Source: Clostridium sp. CAG:465 (GTDB lineage: Bacteria > Bacillota > Clostridia > TANB77 > CAG-465). Taken from it: 6,842 nucleotides of DNA. Under the pieces are notes generated by a model. That model did no database searches. It saw nothing but the letters and a program-made list of their open reading frames with translations, and was not told the origin of the DNA. This document shows positions 1 through 4,048 of this stretch, piece after piece; positions within the stretch are counted from its first letter, which is position 1, and each line of letters opens with the position of its first letter. The stretch is taken from contig FR891259.1 in assembly GCA_000433755.1 (NCBI GenBank), positions 1 through 6,842 on the forward strand, in the 5' to 3' direction. Made by a program: the position numbers and the translations under genes.

Positions 1-34
1 ATCTAAAATTTATAACCTTTCCTAAATAATTAAA

Positions 35-64
35 TTTACAAAAAAGGAAAAAACATGCAATAAT
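35..64 (+). promoter_or_regulatory. Possible promoter of the reductase gene
   Basis: A TTTACA -35-like hexamer (35-40) is followed after 18 bases by AATAAT (59-64), and a TG one base upstream of that hexamer (56-57) would make it an extended -10. Transcription would start near 71 and give a leader of about 55 bases. The surrounding DNA is so AT-rich that other hexamer pairs, for example TTGAAT at 66-71 with CATAAT at 91-96, cannot be excluded. Confidence 0.35.
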
Positions 65-113
65 TTTGAATACAAAACTTTAATAAAATACATAATATAA
101 ATATATTATTTTT

Positions 114-122
114 AGAGGTGAT
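114..122 (+). promoter_or_regulatory. Ribosome binding site that fixes a TTG start
   Basis: The bases AGAGGTGAT are nearly complementary to the 3' end of 16S rRNA. The GAGGTG core ends five bases before the TTG at 126. No ATG or GTG in the reductase frame lies at a usable distance, so this site decides the TTG start. Confidence 0.8.
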
Positions 123-125
123 TTT

Positions 126-923
126 TTGAAGAAAAAAACAGTAGTAATTACAGGTGCAGGCTCTGGTCTTGGAAGAGAGGCTGCTATAGAACTTGCAAAA
201 AGAGGCCATAGTGTAATTGCAACGACAAGGTATGAAAAACAAGCACAAGAAATTAATACTCTTGCAAATGACAGAAGAATTGATTTAAAATCTTTCAAGC
301 TTGATATTAATTTAGAAAGTGACAGAAACAAGTTAAAAGAGTTAGATTTTGATGTTTTAATAAACAATGCAGCAATTGGAGATTCAGGTTCAATTTCAGA
401 TATCTCAGTAGATAGAATTGAAAATGTATTTGAGACAAATGTTTTTTCAAATATAAAAATAACACAAGTAGCATTAAAAAACATGATTGAAAGTAAAAGA
501 GGTAGAGTTATTTTTCTATCTTCACTTGCTGGTAGAATTTCAATTCCATTCTTAGGTCCATACTGCGCCTCAAAATTTGCAATTGAAGGATTTGCATCAT
601 CACTTAGAAAAGAAATGAAAAAACTAGATGATGTAAACATTCAAATTGGCATAATAGAGCCAGGGGCTTATGCCACTGGCTTTAATAAGGAGAATAATGA
701 GAAAAAATATGAATGGATGTATAAAGATTCATATTTTAAATATAAATGGAAAGATATAAAGGAAAAAGAAACAAAGTATTGGAATTTTATAGAAAAGAAA
801 AATTTCAATTCTATAATAAAGCAATACATACATTCAGTTGAGGATAGAAAATTAAAATTTAGATATACAGCTCCAAGAACTCAAGCTTTTATAATTCAAT
901 TACAAAGAATATTTGGGCTTTAA
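126..923 (+). CDS. Short-chain dehydrogenase/reductase (classical SDR), complete
   Basis: This is a 265-residue cytosolic NAD(P)-dependent oxidoreductase of the classical SDR family; the substrate cannot be told from sequence. Visible marks, in order: the cofactor-binding glycine motif TGAGSGLG (residues 9-16) at the start of the Rossmann fold, an Arg at residue 35 after the second strand that favours NADP(H), Asp60, the NNAA motif (80-83), the structural Asn105, catalytic Ser133 in SSLAG, Tyr146 and Lys150 in YxxxK, and the EPG motif (178-180) that shapes the nicotinamide pocket. Length is normal for the family. The C-terminal third is rich in Lys, Tyr and Trp and probably forms the variable substrate lid. 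The start is TTG, chosen because an SD lies five bases upstream and the glycine motif then begins at the usual residue 9. The gene seems monocistronic, with its own terminator nine bases after the stop. No neighbour suggests a pathway. Confidence 0.94.
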   Translation: MKKKTVVITGAGSGLGREAAIELAKRGHSVIATTRYEKQAQEINTLANDRRIDLKSFKLDINLESDRNKLKELDFDVLINNAAIGDSGSISDISVDRIENVFETNVFSNIKITQVALKNMIESKRGRVIFLSSLAGRISIPFLGPYCASKFAIEGFASSLRKEMKKLDDVNIQIGIIEPGAYATGFNKENNEKKYEWMYKDSYFKYKWKDIKEKETKYWNFIEKKNFNSIIKQYIHSVEDRKLKFRYTAPRTQAFIIQLQRIFGL

Positions 924-931
924 CTATGTAT

Positions 932-960
932 GAAAAGCTATTTCTAGCTTTTCTTTTTTT
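932..960 (+). terminator. Rho-independent terminator of the reductase gene
   Basis: A perfect 9-base-pair stem (GAAAAGCTA at 932-940, TAGCTTTTC at 945-953) closes a TTTC loop and is followed by seven T (954-960). It works in the plus direction only: read on the minus strand the hairpin has no U-tract after it. The last bases of the T-tract overlap the stop codon of the convergent cysteine-rich gene. Confidence 0.9.
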
Positions 961-1150
961 AGCAGTTATAACTTCCTTTATTTTCTTCAAAACAACAGCA
1001 GCAACATTTTGGTTCTGGTCTAGGGCAACATATCTCTTTACTTTGACAGCAGCATCCACATTGGTTTTTTTGAACATTGCATTGACATTCACAACTATTC
1101 CAATTGTTTTGATAGTATCCACATCCTGTATTTTTATTGCAATTACACAT
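959..1150 (-). CDS. Small cysteine-rich protein of unknown function
   Basis: I do not recognise this 63-residue protein. It contains 18 cysteines (about 29 percent), at residues 2, 4, 10, 20, 22, 24, 31, 33-35, 41, 42, 49-53 and 63, including runs of three and five. The spacers are polar (Asn, Gln, Lys, Glu) with one Pro-Arg-Pro-Glu-Pro segment (43-47). There is no signal peptide, membrane segment or lipobox. Such composition fits a metal-binding, metallothionein-like protein or a disulfide-cross-linked spore coat or exosporium protein; both are guesses. The ATG at 1150 is chosen because AAAGGAGGG lies eleven bases upstream. A GTG 15 codons further up would place that SD inside the coding sequence. 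The dense cysteine pattern kept in one frame, together with the strong SD, argues that the gene is real. A 14-base-pair inverted repeat abuts the SD, and a terminator and an unusual minus-strand transcript lie just upstream. Confidence 0.75.
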   Translation of the reverse strand: MCNCNKNTGCGYYQNNWNSCECQCNVQKNQCGCCCQSKEICCPRPEPKCCCCCFEENKGSYNC

Positions 1151-1161
1151 TAACTTTATTT

Positions 1162-1170
1162 CCCTCCTTT
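1162..1170 (-). promoter_or_regulatory. Strong ribosome binding site of the cysteine-rich gene
   Basis: Read on the minus strand the site is AAAGGAGGG, eleven bases before the ATG at 1150. This is slightly long spacing but a very strong SD. It decides the start, because the in-frame GTG at 1195 lies upstream of it. Confidence 0.75.
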
Positions 1171-1205
1171 TATATATTAGTGTATATTTCAACACTAATA
1201 TATAA
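1170..1205 (-). repeat. 14-bp inverted repeat touching the SD of the cysteine-rich gene
   Basis: Arms at 1170-1183 and 1192-1205 are perfect inverted copies around an 8-base centre. On the minus strand the arm ends exactly where the AAAGGAGGG SD begins. It could act as a DNA operator overlapping the transcription start, or as an mRNA hairpin next to the SD if transcription comes from further upstream. The minus-strand string CATATTATA at 1209-1201 resembles the -10 box of mother-cell sporulation promoters (CATA, three bases, TA), but I see no convincing -35 partner. Confidence 0.6.
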
Positions 1206-1230
1206 TATGAATAATAAAAAAAATTGATAC

Positions 1231-1258
1231 AAAAAAGACTAGGAATTAACCTAGCCTT
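1231..1258 (-). terminator. Rho-independent terminator (or attenuator) before the cysteine-rich gene
   Basis: On the minus strand a 9-base-pair stem with one G-U pair (AAGGCTAGG at 1258-1250, CCTAGTCTT at 1242-1234 after a TTAATT loop) runs into a T-tract that begins with the last stem bases and reaches 1231. In the plus direction the wobble becomes an A-C mismatch and no T-tract follows, so this is a minus-strand terminator. It implies a minus-strand transcript that begins somewhere in 1260-1900, a stretch with no ordinary gene. The cysteine-rich gene lies only about 80 bases further on, so the hairpin could also act as a conditional terminator in its leader. Confidence 0.75.
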
Positions 1259-1357
1259 AAAACAAGTTTTATATATATGAAAAAGTTTTTTTCTTGTTTA
1301 CCGTTCATTTTATTCTAATTTTGTATAGGAATCGTCTTTATATTTTTTATTATGGAA

Positions 1358-1379
1358 AGTTAAAAATTAAATTTTAACT
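1358..1379. repeat. 8-bp hairpin inside the putative transcript
   Basis: AGTTAAAA (1358-1365) and TTTTAACT (1372-1379) form a perfect but A/T-dominated stem with a 6-base loop. Neither side has a clear T-tract, so a terminator role is not supported. Confidence 0.4.
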
Positions 1380-1390
1380 CTAAATTTATC

Positions 1391-1411
1391 TTACATATAC
1401 CACCTTCTTTC
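1391..1411 (-). other. SD-like element followed by a start-stop codon pair
   Basis: On the minus strand GAAAGAAGGTGG (1411-1400) is followed by ATG at 1396-1394 and, immediately, TAA at 1393-1391. The distance from the GAAGG core to ATG is six bases, identical to the neighbouring unit at 1463-1498. The preceding AAATTATTGAAAG resembles the bases before the unit at 1621-1632, which suggests related, degenerate units. Confidence 0.4.
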
Positions 1412-1434
1412 AATAATTTATTCCCTATATATTA

Positions 1435-1451
1435 AAATCCTACAAGGATTT
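1435..1451. repeat. 6-bp hairpin inside the putative transcript
   Basis: AAATCC (1435-1440) and GGATTT (1446-1451) flank a 5-base loop. It is short, and notable only because it lies between two SD-like units of the putative minus-strand RNA. Confidence 0.35.
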
Positions 1452-1462
1452 ATCTTCTTTAT

Positions 1463-1498
1463 TTACAAATAATCGTTAGTTATCATATATCACCTCCT
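1463..1498 (-). other. Perfect SD with a 7-codon ORF (possible leader peptide)
   Basis: AGGAGGTGAT (1498-1489) matches ten bases of the anti-SD. Six bases after GGAGG comes ATG at 1486, opening MITNDYL and closing with TAA at 1463. This is the best initiation signal in the intergenic region and equals or exceeds those of the real genes here. The peptide shows no codon run typical of an amino-acid attenuator. It may be a leader peptide, a ribosome-docking site or the remnant of a gene. Confidence 0.4.
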
Positions 1499-1533
1499 AA
1501 AAATCGCATCTTGAGTTAATAACGTCTATTGCT

Positions 1534-1544
1534 ATCACCTCCTT
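1534..1544 (-). other. Perfect SD-like element without a usable start codon
   Basis: On the minus strand AAGGAGGTGAT is an 11-base match to the anti-SD, yet no ATG, GTG or TTG follows at 5-12 bases. The nearest candidate is an ATA at 1529, which would give ten codons ending in a TAG at the next SD unit (1498). Non-canonical initiation or pure ribosome binding are both possible. Confidence 0.4.
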
Positions 1545-1620
1545 AGATTCTTATTTAATATATTTAATAACATTAATAGTTAATTATTATCTGCATTTAC
1601 AGAATATTCTTTCTATCTAT

Positions 1621-1632
1621 ATCACCCCTCTC
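1621..1632 (-). other. SD-like element, first of the tandem units
   Basis: On the minus strand GAGAGGGGTGAT is followed by ATAGATAG. Where the unit at 1463-1498 has ATATGATA, this one lacks the T of ATG, so it has no start codon at normal spacing. The flanking bases resemble those of the unit at 1391-1411. It looks like a degenerate copy. Confidence 0.35.
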
Positions 1633-1661
1633 AATAAATTTATTAATTCTATATATTTACA

Positions 1662-1675
1662 GGCTATACATAGCC
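1662..1675. repeat. Short G/C-containing palindrome
   Basis: GGCTATACATAGCC is a 6-base-pair inverted repeat around two central bases. It is unusually G/C-rich for this intergenic stretch, and lies in the 5' part of the putative minus-strand transcript. It could be a small hairpin or a protein-binding dyad. Confidence 0.4.
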
Positions 1676-1760
1676 AAATCAGTTTTCATATTTACTACAT
1701 TATATTTTATAATATTAAGTATAGAACAATTTAATTTGTACTATTTTCATTTACAACTAA

Positions 1761-1803
1761 ATTATACTTTATAATTGTGATAGTTTTATGATAATATAGT
1801 AAA
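1761..1803 (-). promoter_or_regulatory. Promoter with triple operator matching the response-regulator promoter
   Basis: Read on the minus strand: TTTACT (1803-1798), ATCATA (1792-1787) and ATCACA (1781-1776) lie exactly 11 bases apart. Nine bases later comes a perfect TATAAT -10 box (1766-1761). No good -35 hexamer sits 17 bases upstream of the -10, which fits an activator-dependent promoter of the PhoP/PhoB kind. Seventeen bases (1775-1791) are identical to 6268-6284 in the promoter of the response regulator gene, with the same distance to TATAAT. Expected start is near 1754. Confidence 0.6.
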
Positions 1804-1856
1804 ATATATATGAATTAATAAATTGGCTAACTAATAATAGTATTAATAATATTTTT

Positions 1857-1910
1857 CCCTCCTTTGATAGTTATATTATAACTTAACTTTATGATAAAAA
1901 TTTATGTAAA
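1857..1910 (-). promoter_or_regulatory. Second, weaker related promoter with SD at the 5' end
   Basis: On the minus strand TTTACA (1910-1905) and ATCATA (1895-1890) precede TATAAT (1880-1875) with the same nine-base gap seen at 1761-1803 and 6254-6296, but the 11-base period is not kept (the elements are 15 bases apart). A transcript starting near 1868 would begin a few bases before AAAGGAGGG (1865-1857), after which no ATG, GTG or TTG stands at normal spacing. An SD-like sequence at the very 5' end without a gene recalls the ribosome-bound mRNA stabilisers known in Bacillus and relatives. Confidence 0.35.
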
Positions 1911-2025
1911 AATTGAAATATCTATGAAAAAATATATAAAACATTATTAAAACAGTTTAGTTATATTTACAATTTTTTTCTAGCGCACTATTAAATTAAT
2001 TTTTTTACTTTTTTCACCTTTTTTA
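1911..2025. other. AT-rich gap with no recognised element
   Basis: Between the minus-strand signals and the promoter of the penicillin-binding protein I see only long A and T runs. No gene, hairpin terminator or copy of the 11-base-spaced motif was found in either direction. Confidence 0.5.
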
Positions 2026-2054
2026 TTGATAAATAAATAATCCTGAGGTATAAT
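2026..2054 (+). promoter_or_regulatory. Vegetative promoter of the penicillin-binding protein gene
   Basis: TTGATA (2026-2031) and a perfect TATAAT (2049-2054) are separated by 17 bases, close to the consensus of the housekeeping sigma factor. Transcription would start near 2061, leaving about 20 bases of leader with CGGAGG (2069-2074) seven bases before the ATG. This suggests constitutive expression. Confidence 0.85.
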
Positions 2055-2081
2055 TAAATAAGTAAATTCGGAGGAAAACAA

Positions 2082-3992
2082 ATGAGAAAATCAAAAGAAA
2101 AATATAGTCCAAAAAAAATAAAAAAAACTATAATAGTTTCTTTGATAGTTGGAATAAGTATTGCAGCAATACTTATTTCTTGTCTTGTATATGCTTATGT
2201 GTATGTTAAAAATATATGTAAAGATATTTTAAAAGACAAATCAACTCAAGAGCTATTAAATGGTAATTTAATAAATAATATGCAGATATCAAGCTATATA
2301 TATGATAAAGACGGTAATCAAATAGGATATCTATATGGAACAGAAAATAGAGTTGAAATAGAATACAAAGATCTACCTAAAAATTTAGTCAATGCAATTA
2401 TTTCTATTGAAGACGAAAGATTTTTTGAGCATCATGGAGTTGATATAAAAAGAACTTCAGCTGCAGTTCTAAATTATCTTTCAAATAAAAAAGATTCAAG
2501 CTTTGGTGGAAGTAGTATTACTCAACAATTAGTAAAAAATCTAACCGATGATGACGAAACAAGTGTAACAAGAAAAATTCGTGAGTGGTATCGTGCATTT
2601 CTTTTGGAAACTAAATACAGTAAAGAAGATATTCTTAAAATATATACTAATACCATATATTTGGGTGAAAACGCTTATGGTGTACAAGTTGCATCTAAAG
2701 TATATTTTGATAAACCCGTAACAGATTTAAATTTAGCAGAATCTGCTATTTTAGCTGCAGCTATTCAGTCTCCTGAAGCTACAAACCCTTATACCAGCGA
2801 AAAATCAAAAGAAAGACTTTTAAATAGACAAAAAGTAGTTTTGAATAAAATGTTAGAACTTGGAAAAATAACAACTGAAGAATATAATGAAGCACTAAAC
2901 ACGCAAGTAACATTTAAAAAGAGCTCTGATATCAATCAAACTCAAACATATTTTGTTGACGCTGCAATTGAAGATGTTGCAAAAAATATTGCAAAGAAAC
3001 AAAACATAACTTTTGAACAAGCAAAAAAAGATATTTACACTAAAGGTTATAAAATATATTCTACATTAGATCCAAGTATACAGCAGGTTATTGATAATAC
3101 ATATTCTAATACATCTATTTTCTATACTGATTCTAACGGTGGATTTATGCAATCAGCAATGGTTGTCTTAGACCATAAAAATGGTAATGTTTTAGGCTTA
3201 ATTGGAGGTGCAGGTAAAAAAGAAGGAAATTTTGTTTTAAATCGTGCAACTCAAAGTTACAGACAGCCTGGTTCATGTATGAAACCTTTAGGAGCTTATG
3301 GTCCTGCCTTTGAATTAGGTACCCTTACTCCTGATTCATATGTTGAAGACTTACCTGTAAATATAAACGGATGGACCCCAAAAAATTATTATAATTATTT
3401 TAATGGATATGTTACTGTAAGACAAGCTATAGCAAAATCAATGAATCTTCCTGCAGTAAGAACTGTACAAAGTATGGACTTAAATTTTGCTTACAACTTT
3501 GCAAAAGAACTTGGTCTTAAGAGTTTATTACCTACAGATAAAGCAATCGCCCCACTATCTCTTGGTGGACTTACAAAAGGTGTAAAACCTATTGAAATGG
3601 CAAATGCGTATGCAACAATAGCAAATAACGGTATATATAACGAGCCAAAATTTTATACAAGAGTGGTAGACAAAGACGGAAATTTAATTTTAGAAGCAGA
3701 TTATACAACAAAGAAGGTCATGAATGAAAACACAGCAAATATGTTAAAATCGTGTTTACAAGATGTTGTAAAATACGGTACAGCTTACGGATATGTTAAC
3801 CTAGGGAATAATTTTGTCGCTGGTAAAACTGGTAATACAGACGGTGATGTAGATCAATGGTTCTGTGGTTTTTCAGATAATTATACTATTGCTTGTTGGA
3901 ATGGATATGATGAACCAAAAGCTATAAATAGACCTTATCCATATGCTAGTGTAAGTTTATTCAATACAGTTATAAAAGGAATCACTCATTAA
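2082..3992 (+). CDS. Bifunctional class A penicillin-binding protein, complete
   Basis: This 636-residue membrane-anchored enzyme polymerises lipid II into glycan strands and cross-links the stem peptides outside the membrane. In order: a basic cytosolic start (1-16), one membrane anchor (about 17-42), then a GT51 glycosyltransferase domain with the catalytic Glu110 in EDERFFEHHG (110-119), GGSSITQQ (142-149), RKIREW (164-169), the KEDILKIYTN segment (181-190) and AAIQSPEATNPY (226-237). After a linker comes the transpeptidase domain with nucleophile Ser398 and Lys401 in SCMK, SMN (453-455) and KTG (582-584). The protein ends soon after the last strand of the transpeptidase fold, so it lacks the long C-terminal tail of many class A enzymes. 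Cys and Met inside the SxxK box, and Asn after KTG instead of Thr, are slightly unusual. An SD seven bases upstream supports the ATG. The gene appears monocistronic under its own promoter and converges with a histidine kinase gene. Confidence 0.96.
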   Translation: MRKSKEKYSPKKIKKTIIVSLIVGISIAAILISCLVYAYVYVKNICKDILKDKSTQELLNGNLINNMQISSYIYDKDGNQIGYLYGTENRVEIEYKDLPKNLVNAIISIEDERFFEHHGVDIKRTSAAVLNYLSNKKDSSFGGSSITQQLVKNLTDDDETSVTRKIREWYRAFLLETKYSKEDILKIYTNTIYLGENAYGVQVASKVYFDKPVTDLNLAESAILAAAIQSPEATNPYTSEKSKERLLNRQKVVLNKMLELGKITTEEYNEALNTQVTFKKSSDINQTQTYFVDAAIEDVAKNIAKKQNITFEQAKKDIYTKGYKIYSTLDPSIQQVIDNTYSNTSIFYTDSNGGFMQSAMVVLDHKNGNVLGLIGGAGKKEGNFVLNRATQSYRQPGSCMKPLGAYGPAFELGTLTPDSYVEDLPVNINGWTPKNYYNYFNGYVTVRQAIAKSMNLPAVRTVQSMDLNFAYNFAKELGLKSLLPTDKAIAPLSLGGLTKGVKPIEMANAYATIANNGIYNEPKFYTRVVDKDGNLILEADYTTKKVMNENTANMLKSCLQDVVKYGTAYGYVNLGNNFVAGKTGNTDGDVDQWFCGFSDNYTIACWNGYDEPKAINRPYPYASVSLFNTVIKGITH

Positions 3993-4002
3993 AAAATATA
4001 TA

Positions 4003-4043
4003 AAAATTAAAGCAGCTAGATTTTCTCTAGTTGCTTTAATTTT
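4003..4043. terminator. Bidirectional terminator between the PBP and histidine kinase genes
   Basis: A stem of up to 18 base pairs (4003-4020 with 4026-4043, loop TTTTC) contains a G/C-bearing core at 4009-4020 and one G-U pair in the plus-strand RNA. T-rich sequence follows on the plus side, and on the minus strand a T-rich tract follows too. It starts 11 bases after the stop of the penicillin-binding protein and ends 6 bases before the stop of the kinase, so it most likely serves both. In the minus RNA the wobble becomes an A-C mismatch. Confidence 0.85.
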
Positions 4044-4048
4044 ATTTA

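Larger units (their letters stand above)
1231..1754 (-). ncRNA. Putative regulated transcript without a conventional ORF
   Basis: A promoter-like arrangement (TATAAT at 1766-1761) and a Rho-independent terminator (1258-1231) in the same orientation bracket about 520 bases with no long ORF on either strand. The minus strand of this interval holds four SD-like elements near 1632, 1544, 1498 and 1411, and three short hairpins (1662-1675, 1435-1451, 1358-1379). The plus strand has no matching signals. The transcript could be a small RNA, a string of very small peptides, or a long leader of the cysteine-rich gene. I recognise no known riboswitch or RNA family. Start and end are inferred from the signals only. 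Confidence 0.45.

Noticed and set aside
10..53. TTTCC near 18 and GGAAA near 46 as a hairpin before the reductase gene
   Set aside because: The arms are only five or six bases with a loop of over 20, which is not significant in this composition.
80..640. Minus-strand 186-codon ORF antisense to the reductase
   Set aside because: It is a shadow of a clear SDR gene, with no SD and no family resemblance.
889..1122. Minus-strand ORF in another frame across the cysteine-rich gene
   Set aside because: It has no SD, overlaps the reductase terminator and the end of the reductase gene, and has no recognisable features. The cysteine-rich frame has the strong SD.
926..1153. Plus-strand 75-codon hydrophobic ORF opposite the cysteine-rich gene
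   Set aside because: It starts next to the reductase terminator hairpin, has no SD, and its Thr/Ala/Phe/Ile-rich content is what cysteine codons read backwards produce.
1246..1308. Minus-strand 20-codon ORF starting MNGKQE
   Set aside because: It has no SD upstream and its stop lies inside the terminator hairpin. It is probably chance.
1534..1544. Plus-strand ATCACCTCCTT resembles the 3' end of a 16S rRNA gene
   Set aside because: No other 16S sequence precedes it. It is simply the complement of a perfect SD on the minus strand.
1391..1632. CRISPR-like or tandem-repeat array
   Set aside because: The SD units are only about 12-18 bases long, imperfect, and at irregular spacing (about 46 to 90 bases). 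There are no spacers of constant length and no cas genes.
2041..2048. TGAGGTA as an alternative SD before the PBP gene
   Set aside because: It overlaps the spacer and -10 of the promoter and is 30 bases from the ATG. CGGAGG at 2069-2074 is the proper SD.
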